Source: Candidatus Saccharimonadota bacterium
Lineage (GTDB): Bacteria > Patescibacteriota > Saccharimonadia > Saccharimonadales > UBA4665
Assembly: GCA_018062785.1 (NCBI GenBank)
Contig: JAGORO010000005.1
Span: forward strand, 1 to 63,193
DNA: 63,193 nucleotides
Direction of reading: 5' to 3'
The notes beneath the pieces are model-generated. The model did not search any database. It was not told the origin of the DNA and saw only the letters and a list, made by a program, of their open reading frames with translations. Below, piece by piece: positions 34,761 to 44,022 of this stretch (its first letter is position 1; every line of letters begins with the position of its first letter). Position numbers and translations under genes: made by a program.

Positions 34761-34997
34761 CTACTGGACTCGAAATAGAATGCGTTTTTCGGTGTTCGCG
34801 GCCTTTTGTAATCCGGGTACGTGCATGCGGAGACTACTAATGAGCGCGGAACTGGCCGCTGTAATGATTATGGTATGAGGCTCTACGCGGACGCCAATCT
34901 CTTTGTCGTAGTATCGACGTACATAGTTTTTGATAGCCACTGTCTCTGACGGCAAATCGAAATCTTTGCGGCTGAGTATGTCGGAAAGGTTGTCCAT
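34761..34997 (-). CDS. Small protein with weak DciA/DUF721-like character
   Basis: 78 residues. The end (VRVEPHTIIITAASSALISSLR then ILFRVQ) has the alternating hydrophobic pattern of the DUF721/DciA KH-like domain, which loads the replicative helicase. The resemblance is weak and based on pattern only. Convergent with the HAD pair. Confidence 0.45.
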   Translation of the reverse strand: MDNLSDILSRKDFDLPSETVAIKNYVRRYYDKEIGVRVEPHTIIITAASSALISSLRMHVPGLQKAANTEKRILFRVQ

Positions 34998-35047
34998 AGG
35001 GGTATAGTATATAGAAGTAGGGTAGAAGGTAGAAGATCAGGAGTTGT

Positions 35048-35917
35048 ATGCCGGAGTTGCCAGAAGTCGAAACAGTTCGTAGGGGTTTAGAGAGTCTTAT
35101 AGTTGGTCGATGTATTCGTGAGGTGACATGCATCGAGTCGCCAAAGAGTTTTCCGAACGACGCTGCAATCGTGCGGCAATTTGTCCAAGGTGCCACCGTT
35201 ACAGATGTGCGTCGACGCGCAAAAGTGCTACTGATTGATTTGTCGACCGAATACACTCTTGTTATTCATCTGAAAATGACTGGCCAGCTCGTCTATCGTG
35301 GTACGGTACGGTTTGGGGCGGGTCACCCGAACGACTCACTCATTGGCGAGCTACCAGACAGGTCTACGCGAGTCATGATTGGCTTTCAGGACGGAAGCAC
35401 GCTGTACTTTAACGATCAGCGCAAATTCGGCTGGATCAAAGCCTATCCGAGCGTGGAGGTACCAAACATAGATTTTATGAAAAAGGTTGGTCCGGAACCC
35501 CTCGAAGATAGCTTTACTGCCGAGCAATTTACGCCGCGCATGCGACGACGAAACGGTACGACTATAAAGGCGGCACTGCTCGACCAGACGGTATTAGCAG
35601 GCGTTGGTAATATTTACGCCGACGAGGCGCTATGGGGCGCCCAAATCCATCCGGCGATGAGAGTAGCTGATGTATCAGACGAAAAACTAACAATTTTGCT
35701 AAACGAAATAAAATACGTCATGAATCTGTCGATCGAAAAGGGTGGCAGTACCGACCGAAACTACGTGAATGCCGAGGGCAAGAAAGGTAGCTACATAGAT
35801 TTTGCCCGTGTGTTTCGCCGCGAAGGATTGCCATGCCCGCGGTGCGGATCGGTTATAGAAAAATCTCGCGTCGCTGGTCGAGGGACGCATACCTGTCCAG
35901 TATGCCAGCTGCAATAG
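35048..35917 (+). CDS. mutM: Formamidopyrimidine-DNA glycosylase (Fpg/MutM)
   Basis: 289 residues, slightly longer than usual. Base-excision repair enzyme that removes 8-oxoguanine and formamidopyrimidines. MPELPEVETVRRGL gives the catalytic N-terminal Pro and Glu, LKMTGQLVYRG and AGVGNIYADEALWGA are internal signatures, and the C-terminal zinc finger has four Cys (CPRCG, CPVCQ). Starts at ATG 35048. Ends 13 nt before the convergent otsAB stop. Confidence 0.97.
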   Translation: MPELPEVETVRRGLESLIVGRCIREVTCIESPKSFPNDAAIVRQFVQGATVTDVRRRAKVLLIDLSTEYTLVIHLKMTGQLVYRGTVRFGAGHPNDSLIGELPDRSTRVMIGFQDGSTLYFNDQRKFGWIKAYPSVEVPNIDFMKKVGPEPLEDSFTAEQFTPRMRRRNGTTIKAALLDQTVLAGVGNIYADEALWGAQIHPAMRVADVSDEKLTILLNEIKYVMNLSIEKGGSTDRNYVNAEGKKGSYIDFARVFRREGLPCPRCGSVIEKSRVAGRGTHTCPVCQLQ

Positions 35918-35930
35918 AAGGGCTCGCAAA

Positions 35931-38111
35931 CTAGTCGGTGAGCTGGTGCAAGAGAGTGTGCACCGCAGATACGCTAGGCAGACGATAGGCTGCTGCAGTT
36001 GCGCCTGGGCCGACCTTGATACTGTAACTACCCGGAGGCACCTCCTTAAACATAGCTTCATCGGTTTGGTCGTCGCCGATACACAGGACAAAATCGTGAT
36101 TATGTATCAGCCACTCTCGGACAATAGTGCCCTTACTGACGTCCCCAGGAATGACCTCGAGGACTTTATGCCCCTCTCGAAGCTGTAGGCCATACCGAGC
36201 AATAATCGGCTTCAGTAGTCGTTTCAGGCCGACGAGGTTCTTCTGTGCAAAAAAGGGTGATGCGCCTCTGTAATGCCAAGCGATACACCACTCTTTTTGT
36301 TCGATAAACGAACCCGGTGTCTCGAGAGCGTAGTACCTAAAAAGTGCGTTCACTTTTTTGCGCCATTCCTGATCGCTGTAGGTTGTTTTGGTCCACTTTT
36401 TTTGGCCATTTTTGCGGAACAGTGCGCCGTGTTCGGCCGCCAGTGTAATGGGCAGTGTGCCGAACCACTCTGTCATATCAATCCTATCCCGACCGCTAAT
36501 GATAATGACATTATTGCGTGGGTCATCCGACAGCTTGGAGAGCAGATCAGTTACGGTTTTGTCGGGTTTTGCCTCGTGTGGTCGCCGTGCAAACTGCTTC
36601 AAAACACCGTCGTAGTCGAGTATGACCAGTCGCCGCCGAGCCTGAGCGTAGTTAGCAAGTAAGTGCCGCAACGACGAACCTGCTAGTCGGCTAGCGATGT
36701 TTGGTAGTCTAACTGGCACCGGAGTCTGTAGTGTATCCATGAAAGTTTCGGCCCATTTCTCTACGGTGTTTACCTCGAGATATTTCTGCATACCTTTTAC
36801 GCGCCGCTTGAGATCTTTTGGCGACATTGTCAGTGCATCAGTTAGCCCTTTGACGAGTGTCCGAGGTTTTTTGGGATTTACGAGAATCGCATCTTTAAGC
36901 TCCTGGGCTGCCCCAGCTGTTTCGCTGAGAACAAGTATGCCATCATGCTTTGGCTTGCTCGCGAGGTACTCTTTGGCAACTAGGTTCATACCATCCCGAA
37001 TTGGGGCGATAAAGGCGATATCGGCCCGTTTATAGAGCGGAATAATCTGTTCGAGTTGCAGGGTTTGGTACATATATTCCACTGGTGTCCAGCGTGTTGT
37101 GCCGTATGTGGTATTGATATCTTCCACTAGGCGTTCGACGCGTTCTTTAAGTACCTGATAGGCTTTTATTTCCGTGCGAGATGGTGTTGCAAGCATAATA
37201 AAGACAACTTTTTCACGGAGATGAGGGGTTTCTTTGAGTAATGTCTGGTAGGCCTTAAGACGCTCGACAAGACCCTTTGTTGGGTCGAGACGGTCGACGG
37301 TAAGAATGACTTTTTTGCCGCGATATTTCCAGAGTAACTTTTGATGCTCGAGTATAGTTTCGGGGCTCTTGGCACCCAAAGAAAACTTCTGGTAGTTGAT
37401 GCCCATCGGAAAGTCAGAAACTCGAACAGTGCGATAGCTTAGCGAAACTTGCTTGAGGCCAACCACACCGACATTGAGCGCTCGGCAGCAGGCGAGGAAA
37501 TTATCGATATAACTTGCGGTGTGAAGACCAATGAGGTCAGCCCCCAGTACGCCGCGCAGTAGCTTTGCGGCGTGCTTACTTGTCTGCAAGACACGAGGTT
37601 CGGGGAAGGGTATGTGCAAAAAGAAACCAATTTTATCATTCGGACGTTTGACGCGAAGCATCTCTGGCAGCAAAAACAACTGGTAATCATGCACCCAGAT
37701 GGTATTGTTGGACTTTGAGTTTTGCAGTACGGCGTCGGCGAACAGCGCATTTGCTTGCTTATAGGCGCGCCACAGTGCATCGGTTTCTACGCGGTCTACG
37801 GGCAAGGTGTGGAGCAGTGGCCACAACACATCATTACTGTAGTCGTTATAGAAACTATTGAGCAACTTTTTAGACAAAAACACAGGGAAGCAGCGGTGTT
37901 TTTTGAGTTCGCGCGTGATGTCCTTTTTGTCGTCTTCGGTGAGTTCTTCGTTGGGTATGCCAGGCCAGCCGATCCAGAGGCCAGAGCCGGTTTGCGTGTA
38001 CGAGGCGAGCCCAGTTGCAAGGCCGCCAATGCTCGGTGAATACTCCAGCTTGCCGTCTACTTTTTTGATGCTTACCGGCAGGCGGTTGGATACAATGATT
38101 GTTTTTCCCAT
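35931..38111 (-). CDS. otsAB: Bifunctional trehalose-6-phosphate synthase/phosphatase (OtsA-OtsB fusion)
   Basis: 726 residues. Residues ~1-465 are GT20 trehalose-6-phosphate synthase (VSNRLPVS, WIGWPG, WVHDYQLFLLPEMLR, FFLHIPFPEPRV, DRLDPTKGL); residues ~485-726 are a HAD-type trehalose phosphatase (ILDYDGVLKQF, IISGRDR, AEHGALFR, VLCIGDDQTDEAMF). Together they make trehalose from UDP-glucose and glucose-6-phosphate, probably for osmotic or desiccation tolerance. The fusion order matches fused enzymes known in eukaryotes and some bacteria. The upstream region has only a weak CATACT and a weak GGTAAGAG. Confidence 0.95.
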   Translation of the reverse strand: MGKTIIVSNRLPVSIKKVDGKLEYSPSIGGLATGLASYTQTGSGLWIGWPGIPNEELTEDDKKDITRELKKHRCFPVFLSKKLLNSFYNDYSNDVLWPLLHTLPVDRVETDALWRAYKQANALFADAVLQNSKSNNTIWVHDYQLFLLPEMLRVKRPNDKIGFFLHIPFPEPRVLQTSKHAAKLLRGVLGADLIGLHTASYIDNFLACCRALNVGVVGLKQVSLSYRTVRVSDFPMGINYQKFSLGAKSPETILEHQKLLWKYRGKKVILTVDRLDPTKGLVERLKAYQTLLKETPHLREKVVFIMLATPSRTEIKAYQVLKERVERLVEDINTTYGTTRWTPVEYMYQTLQLEQIIPLYKRADIAFIAPIRDGMNLVAKEYLASKPKHDGILVLSETAGAAQELKDAILVNPKKPRTLVKGLTDALTMSPKDLKRRVKGMQKYLEVNTVEKWAETFMDTLQTPVPVRLPNIASRLAGSSLRHLLANYAQARRRLVILDYDGVLKQFARRPHEAKPDKTVTDLLSKLSDDPRNNVIIISGRDRIDMTEWFGTLPITLAAEHGALFRKNGQKKWTKTTYSDQEWRKKVNALFRYYALETPGSFIEQKEWCIAWHYRGASPFFAQKNLVGLKRLLKPIIARYGLQLREGHKVLEVIPGDVSKGTIVREWLIHNHDFVLCIGDDQTDEAMFKEVPPGSYSIKVGPGATAAAYRLPSVSAVHTLLHQLTD

Positions 38112-38209
38112 ATCTCTTACCTACTAGTATGACACAACAGGGGCCACTATCTGTAATATAACCTACAAAAGCCCCGCTCTGCTTACGTCGTAATGCAATG
38201 ACACAAATA

Positions 38210-38238
38210 TTGACAAAACACAAGCATATTGCTATAAT
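38210..38238 (+). promoter_or_regulatory. Strong promoter with extended -10 for the HD-domain gene
   Basis: TTGACA (38210-38215), 17-base spacer, TGCTATAAT with -10 at 38233-38238. Leader to ATG about 14 nt, A-rich without Shine-Dalgarno. Same type as at 3595, 46801 and 53917. Confidence 0.85.
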
Positions 38239-38259
38239 ACTAAGAGCAAGTATTAAAAT

Positions 38260-40362
38260 ATGAACAAGCAACTAGGAACTCACATTACACAAGGTGGCCA
38301 TACTTTAAGCGAGCAAACATTTCGTGCAGCCGATAGCTCTCAGGTGCTAGGCATGGTGGCGATTGCTCCAAGTGGCGTTCGCTCCGAAACCTTTAGGGAT
38401 GTTGAAAGAGCAGAGTACTATAAGGCGATAGACACTTTGGTCGACCTTGGAGTGTTCAAAAGGCTAGAGGATGCCAATACATACCATGGTAGAGTTGGAG
38501 ACAAAAATGAGGTGTGGCGAGTTGACCCCAGCTTTAAGAATGGCAGCAACGACTCTGGTAATTATAATGTAAATAGTAGATCAACGTTGTATGCAACAGA
38601 TGAGGAAAACGCAAAAAAATTCGCGGGTGCCCGTGCCGAACAAGAGGTAAGCCGTGCTTTCGGGGATTCGATAGAGCAGCAAATCAAAGATCAGTCCTCG
38701 GCAGACATCAGAAAGACTTTTTACGAAGCCGACGTGAAGTCTATGCTGCAAACATATGAAAGCCTTTCATCCGAGGACAAAATTAGATTCTTGGATCCAT
38801 CTATTACTTATTTTCTTTTTGGTGATGAGGCAAGGCTTACGTTCATAAAAAGCCGGATTGAGCGAACCCCACCAGAGTATACCAATGAACCATTAAGCCA
38901 ACCAGAATTGAGGCGCGCAAGACGGGAGCTTGAAAATTCACTAACTGACCAGCAAAGGGCAGAAATGAAGGAAGAAGTTGTAGCTGGTCTAAATCAAAGA
39001 AAAGGCGTGTATGTCCATAAAATACTATCCGAAGACCTCGATGCAGTCGTGCTTACTCAAGATTTCGAAGGCTCCAAGCTTGAGGGTGAGCAGGCCGTAC
39101 GGTACTGGTCAGCGATAAAGATGCTGATGGAAGAAATACCGTACTCAATTGGCCATCCTGCAAAACTCGGACAAGAAGAACATTTCTCAGTTGTGCTACC
39201 CAGAATCAAAGAACTTTTTCAAGGTAAATATACTCAAGATCCTATAAACTGCCTTATCACAAAAAATGAAGCTGAAAAGATTGCCGCAGATGCAGGGGTG
39301 AGTGCAGATGTTGCCGTACAGCTCGCGGGCGTTCGAAATGCTAGGACCATGCTCGCCCAGAATATGCGACACGCAGTGAAACTCATCCTCAATTCAACAG
39401 AAGAACTATATTTTGCCGGCGAAGACAAAACACCAATCTCTGTTGAATACATTGAGAACTTTATGAGAATGAATCATATCGTTGGACTAGAGTCGTTAGT
39501 TATATCTGCAACAATAAACAGACAGCTAGCCGTAACATCGCTCATAAACTTACAAGAGGTGAATAGCCAAGAAGCATTGGCGTCTAGTAAAGATCAGCGT
39601 CGAAGTATCGAGCTTATGGGCGAGCTTATATGGTCGAAGCTAGGGTCTATTGCACAATCTGAACTAGGCAACGAAGTCCTGCGGGCAGAGATACATCCTA
39701 TTCGTACTATTAAAACTGCCCAAAAAGTACGCGGATTTGGAGAGATATTTACGGGTAGAACGGGTGTTTGGGAAGGGTATACACTCGACCAGCACACTAT
39801 GAGTGTTCTGGATAACTTCGAAAATAATTTTGTAGATGATATGCCTTTCTCGACGGTTCCTTTTATGCGGCTACTTGCAATCGTACACGATATTGGTAAG
39901 CCGGTAGCTGTAGCCAAGGGTCAAAAGTACAGACAAAAAGAATACAATAGCCACTATGCGCCCACGTTTTTGAAGGAAATCGGCGCTGGAGACGACGTCA
40001 TAAAATTAATGGTTGGGATGATAACCGATGGTGCAGAGTTTGCGAGTAGTGCTGCAGTATTTGGAGCCGACAGTAACCTCGGTGATTTTAGAAGATTTGC
40101 CAAGCAGGAGCTCGAAGAATTCAAAGGCTCCGAAGTTTCGGAGGAAGAAGTCGACGGCTATCTACAGATGTGCGAAATTCTCGTAACTTGCGATGGTGGC
40201 GCCTATACGGACAGAGCAATCACTCCTACAAAAAGTCGAATCGCCGTTAAGAATCACGCCTCATTTAATAGTAGCTTTGAAGAGTCTGTGGGGCTGGGCG
40301 GCCGAGATTTGCGACTGAGGAATCGCGGAATAGTTCAACGATCTAAACAATCTCCTCGATAA
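38260..40362 (+). CDS. Large protein with an HD phosphohydrolase-like domain
   Basis: 700 residues, soluble. A C-terminal HD domain is visible: DQHTMSVLDN, LLAIVHDIGKP (the HD pair, near residue 547) and NSHYAPTFLKEIG. The N-terminal 120 residues include VDPSFKNG, NVNSRSTLYATDEENAKKFA, which weakly recalls ADP-ribosyltransferase-type folds; I do not rely on this. The middle is helical. HD domains hydrolyse phosphate bonds in nucleotides or cyclic dinucleotides. The gene has an isolated strong promoter and a base composition more AT-rich than neighbours, and could be an accessory effector. Confidence 0.6.
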   Translation: MNKQLGTHITQGGHTLSEQTFRAADSSQVLGMVAIAPSGVRSETFRDVERAEYYKAIDTLVDLGVFKRLEDANTYHGRVGDKNEVWRVDPSFKNGSNDSGNYNVNSRSTLYATDEENAKKFAGARAEQEVSRAFGDSIEQQIKDQSSADIRKTFYEADVKSMLQTYESLSSEDKIRFLDPSITYFLFGDEARLTFIKSRIERTPPEYTNEPLSQPELRRARRELENSLTDQQRAEMKEEVVAGLNQRKGVYVHKILSEDLDAVVLTQDFEGSKLEGEQAVRYWSAIKMLMEEIPYSIGHPAKLGQEEHFSVVLPRIKELFQGKYTQDPINCLITKNEAEKIAADAGVSADVAVQLAGVRNARTMLAQNMRHAVKLILNSTEELYFAGEDKTPISVEYIENFMRMNHIVGLESLVISATINRQLAVTSLINLQEVNSQEALASSKDQRRSIELMGELIWSKLGSIAQSELGNEVLRAEIHPIRTIKTAQKVRGFGEIFTGRTGVWEGYTLDQHTMSVLDNFENNFVDDMPFSTVPFMRLLAIVHDIGKPVAVAKGQKYRQKEYNSHYAPTFLKEIGAGDDVIKLMVGMITDGAEFASSAAVFGADSNLGDFRRFAKQELEEFKGSEVSEEEVDGYLQMCEILVTCDGGAYTDRAITPTKSRIAVKNHASFNSSFEESVGLGGRDLRLRNRGIVQRSKQSPR

Positions 40363-40376
40363 CGTATACTTAAAGG

Positions 40377-41300
40377 GTGATTACTGCAGTAGTTGGGGAA
40401 AATGATGCGGAGCGACAGGCGGCCATGCAAAAAATGGTGGCTGGTTTTGTGGCGGAGCATGGCGATATGGCTGTCGAAAAAATCGATGGCGAGGAAGCTT
40501 CGTACCAAGCAATGTTGGCCGCTGCGCAGAGCTTGCCTTTTTTGGCGAGCAAAAAACTTGTTCTATTGCGCAACCCCAGTGCCAGCAAGGAATTTACCGA
40601 GAATTTTGAACAATTTGTTGGCGACATTGCTGAGACCAACGACGTTATAATCGTCGAATCGAAGCTGGATAAGCGGCTTGCATACTACAAAAACCTCAAG
40701 AAACTCACGGATTTTCATGAGTTCCGTGTCCTAGACGCAAATGGGCTGGCACGCTACGCTGTCGAAGTAGCAAAGGAGCAAGGGGCAGTGCTCAGTAGTG
40801 CAGATGCGCGCTATCTCGTAGAGAGAGTAGGCACAAACCAACTGATGATCCAACACGAAGTGCAAAAGCTGGCACTTGCAGACACCAAGATTACACGCGC
40901 AACCATCGAGCTTCTAACCGATAAAACGCCCCAGAGCACCGTATTTGACTTGCTCGAGGTGGCATTTGCGGGCAATGCCCCACGAATGACAGAATTGTAT
41001 GAAGAGCAACGAGCGCTTAAGGTAGAGCCGCAGCAAGTTATTGCGATGCTTGCGTGGCAACTACATATTTTGTTGCTGGTGAAGGCGGCGGGGCAGAAGA
41101 CTGCCGAAACAATTGCTACGGACGCTAAGATTAGCCCGTATGTGGTGCGCAAAACGATGCAGCTTGCGAGGGGCTTATCCTACAAAAAACTCCAAGAGTG
41201 CACCGTGAATCTCCGAGAGCTAGACGAACGGACGAAGACAGACGGCACAAATGCCGACGAAGCCGTCCGGTACTTCTTGCTTTTGTTGGCTCAAAAATAA
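40377..41300 (+). CDS. holA: DNA polymerase III delta subunit
   Basis: 307 residues from GTG 40377. Clamp-loader delta subunit that opens the sliding clamp. Family features: LPFLASKKLVLLRNP, VIIVESKLDKRLAYYKNLKK, TPQSTVFDLLEVAFAGN and an all-helical C-terminal collar. TATACT at 40365-40370 ends 6 nt before the GTG: probably leaderless. A hairpin follows the stop. Confidence 0.9.
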   Translation: MITAVVGENDAERQAAMQKMVAGFVAEHGDMAVEKIDGEEASYQAMLAAAQSLPFLASKKLVLLRNPSASKEFTENFEQFVGDIAETNDVIIVESKLDKRLAYYKNLKKLTDFHEFRVLDANGLARYAVEVAKEQGAVLSSADARYLVERVGTNQLMIQHEVQKLALADTKITRATIELLTDKTPQSTVFDLLEVAFAGNAPRMTELYEEQRALKVEPQQVIAMLAWQLHILLLVKAAGQKTAETIATDAKISPYVVRKTMQLARGLSYKKLQECTVNLRELDERTKTDGTNADEAVRYFLLLLAQK

Positions 41301-41324
41301 CAGCAGCCGGTGTATCGGCTGCTG
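41301..41324. terminator. Hairpin between holA and convergent rpsT
   Basis: CAGCAGCCG/CGGCTGCTG is a perfect 9-bp stem with a 6-base loop, immediately after the holA stop and before the convergent rpsT end. No T-run follows on the plus strand, so it may end transcripts weakly or protect 3' ends. Confidence 0.65.
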
Positions 41325-41346
41325 AGATGTACAGAATGCGTAGTAG

Positions 41347-41766
41347 CTACTTTTTTGTGGCGGGCTTTTTGGCTGGAGTTCTCTTGGCTGCTGGTTTCTT
41401 TGCAGCTGCAGGTTTTTTCGCTGGCGTAGCCTTCTTGGCAGCAGTTTTTGGCTTGGTAGCTACCTTTGGCTTTGTCGTTTTGGCTGGGGCAGCCTTGGTG
41501 ACGCCAGCGGCTTGCTTGGCGTTGCGGGCAGCCTGAGCTTTTTTGCGTGCAGCCTTGTTTTTGTGCATGATACCTTTTTTGGTGGCTTTGTCGAGTTCGC
41601 TCTGAACTTTGTCGAGGGCCTTAAGGGCCTTTTTCTTATCTGTTGCACCGAGAGCAACGCCAAAAGCTTTGACAGCGCTCTTGAGGCTTCGCTTGGTTTT
41701 GCTGTTGCGGATGGCTGCCTTATTGGCTACGCGGACTCGCTTTTTTGCAGATTTGATAATGGGCAT
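41347..41766 (-). CDS. rpsT: Ribosomal protein S20 with histone-H1-like C-terminal tail
   Basis: 139 residues, against about 87 for typical S20. The first ~85 residues are S20 (SAKKRVRVANKAAIRNSKT, GIMHKNKAARKKAQAAR); the last ~50 are Lys/Ala/Pro/Thr repeats (AKKPAAAKKPAAKRT), like histone H1 tails and bacterial AKP-repeat proteins. S20 binds 16S rRNA at the body of the 30S subunit. AAGGAAG ribosome site before the ATG. Encoded alone, convergent to holA. Confidence 0.95.
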   Translation of the reverse strand: MPIIKSAKKRVRVANKAAIRNSKTKRSLKSAVKAFGVALGATDKKKALKALDKVQSELDKATKKGIMHKNKAARKKAQAARNAKQAAGVTKAAPAKTTKPKVATKPKTAAKKATPAKKPAAAKKPAAKRTPAKKPATKK

Positions 41767-41981
41767 ATAAATTGACTTCCTTACTTACTACGTAAAAGTT
41801 TACTAATTGTTTCCGCACTACTATACAACAGAGTAGGGCTCTCTGTAAAGGGCGCTCTAGCAAACGATCGTAGGAGATGTGAACAGACTGTTGTAATAAA
41901 ATCTATAATGATATCTTGCAGTGGCTATGTGCTTATGGTATCATGACCTATGAAACTCTAAAAATAAAGATCAAGCAAACA

Positions 41982-44003
41982 ATGAATCAACAACTATCAC
42001 CACTAGTAGACAAGCTCAAGTCAATCCAGAACATTCTGGTGGCTGTGAGTAAAAGTCCATCGGTAGACCAGCTTTCGGCGGCAATTGGGCTAGCTGCTGG
42101 CCTCAATAACATCGGCAAGCACGCAACGGTTGTGTACAGTGGTGAGACACCGAGTACCATTGAATTTTTGAAGCCAGAGGAAACGATCGAGAAAAACACT
42201 GACTCCCTCAGGGATTTCATTATTGCGCTCGACAAATCCAAAGCCGATAAGTTGCGATATAAAGTCGAAGACGAAGTGGTGCGAATTTACGTAACTCCAT
42301 TTAAGACATCGCTGTCTTCCGAAGACCTAGAATTTGGGCAGGGAGACTTTAATATAGAGGCAGTGATTGCACTTGGGGTACGAGAGCAGTCCGACCTAGA
42401 TGAGTCAATTCGAGCCCACGGACGTATTTTCCATAGCGCTACAGTTATGTCGATCGATTTGCATGAAACAACCGATCTAGGGACACTCAACTGGTTTGAT
42501 TCCAGTGCAAGCAGCCTTAGTGAAATGGCCGCTGATCTTCTTGGTAAGCTAGACAAAAAGTCGCTTGATTCTCAGGTTGCTACCGCATTACTGACCGGCA
42601 TTGTTTCGGAAACGGAACGGTTTAGCAATGAAAAAACTAGCCCGCGGACGATGAGCACTAGTGCAGCGCTCATGGCACTCGGTGCAAACCAGCAATTAAT
42701 TTCGGCCGAACTGACACGTATCTCGGAAGAGGTCGAAGAGGTACCCGAAAATACAGAGGAAGATCAAGACGCAGTCCAAGACAGTGACGAAACGACGCTA
42801 GAACTGTCACACGACGAAGACTCGGGGGAGTCCTCGGCTGAAGAACCTGAACCAGAACAGCAAGAAGAGCCTGTCGCGGATGAGCATCCCGAAGAAGCAC
42901 AAGAGCCCGAGCAAGTCGATGAGGCCAAGGGAGACGTAGTAGAACAACTTTCGTCAGAGGAAGAGACAGTTAGCTCAGATAACGATACTAAAGCCAGTGA
43001 ATCTGACGGACCTGTAGAGATTACGGTAGATGAAGATGGACATCTACGTTTGGCCGATGAGTCACTCGCCGATGTGCAGCCAAAGAAAAAGGCCTCAGAA
43101 CTAAAACTTCCAAAACCATCTCTAGATAACAAAGAGGGATTACCGGATGGCATCGAAAGCAGTAAGCCTAAGCAAGAAGATACGGCAAAGCCTGAGCAGT
43201 CAGATTTTCTAGCTCAACCAGACACATCCGTTGCCGAACAGCCCTCTCCATTTAATCCACCTATACCACCTCTGCCTCCAGCCATACCAAAGCGTACCAT
43301 TGTGGAGGCGCCGGCACCACCGTCCAGCGATACTCTGGCTGACTTAGAAAGTAGAGTACAGTCAACAAACACAAACGGGCCAGTTATGCCCAAGGCAGTG
43401 GCGCCACCAAGTCAGGCTCATCAACCTGCGGGCAGATACATGACCCCAGCATCGGTCGATGATGCCCGAGATGCTGTAGAGGCTGCGCTCCAAGGGGGAG
43501 AACCGACCTTGCCGGACGGTACAGAAGAGCATGGAGATGCTTTGAACCATCATGCACCAACTTTGGTTCCGCCACCACCGCCGAAACCACTCTTTATGCC
43601 CGACGACGTTCCGGGCGAACCGAAGATGACACCTCCACCCCAACCAAGTACACCACCACCTCCACTCGGTTTTGTGCCACCCCAACCTGCCGCACCGCCA
43701 CCACCTCCACCGGTAGGTAGTGTTCCGTCTTTGCCGCCAATGCCAAACCCAGCCCCGTCAATCGTCCCAGCGGTACCGTCGGGTAATTTTGCCCCACCAC
43801 CAATGCCTCAGCCACCAATGCCTAGTGCCATGCCACAACCTCCAATGCCGCCAATACCACCTCAACCTCCGCAGCAACCATCCATGATGCCACCACAGCT
43901 AGGACAACCTATGCCACCCAGTCCGATGATGCCACCACCACCTCCACCCAGTGCTCCGCCAGCAATGGCACCGCCAATCCCACCGCCAGTCCTGCCCCAG
44001 TAG
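41982..44003 (+). CDS. DHH-phosphoesterase-like protein with acidic and proline-rich tail
   Basis: 673 residues if the ATG at 41982 is used; ATG 41943 is in frame as an alternative, but a TATCAT box at 41939-41944 favours the later start. The first ~240 residues resemble NrnA-type DHH phosphoesterases (SPSVDQLSAAIGLAAGLNNIGK, SMEM-like ASSLSEMAADLLG), but the DHH signature is degenerate (IDLHETTDLG), so catalysis is doubtful. A ~190-residue Glu-rich acidic region and a ~200-residue Pro/Met-rich low-complexity tail follow. Function unknown. Confidence 0.6.
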   Translation: MNQQLSPLVDKLKSIQNILVAVSKSPSVDQLSAAIGLAAGLNNIGKHATVVYSGETPSTIEFLKPEETIEKNTDSLRDFIIALDKSKADKLRYKVEDEVVRIYVTPFKTSLSSEDLEFGQGDFNIEAVIALGVREQSDLDESIRAHGRIFHSATVMSIDLHETTDLGTLNWFDSSASSLSEMAADLLGKLDKKSLDSQVATALLTGIVSETERFSNEKTSPRTMSTSAALMALGANQQLISAELTRISEEVEEVPENTEEDQDAVQDSDETTLELSHDEDSGESSAEEPEPEQQEEPVADEHPEEAQEPEQVDEAKGDVVEQLSSEEETVSSDNDTKASESDGPVEITVDEDGHLRLADESLADVQPKKKASELKLPKPSLDNKEGLPDGIESSKPKQEDTAKPEQSDFLAQPDTSVAEQPSPFNPPIPPLPPAIPKRTIVEAPAPPSSDTLADLESRVQSTNTNGPVMPKAVAPPSQAHQPAGRYMTPASVDDARDAVEAALQGGEPTLPDGTEEHGDALNHHAPTLVPPPPPKPLFMPDDVPGEPKMTPPPQPSTPPPPLGFVPPQPAAPPPPPPVGSVPSLPPMPNPAPSIVPAVPSGNFAPPPMPQPPMPSAMPQPPMPPIPPQPPQQPSMMPPQLGQPMPPSPMMPPPPPPSAPPAMAPPIPPPVLPQ

Positions 44004-44022
44004 CAACTGGTACAATAGCTGT

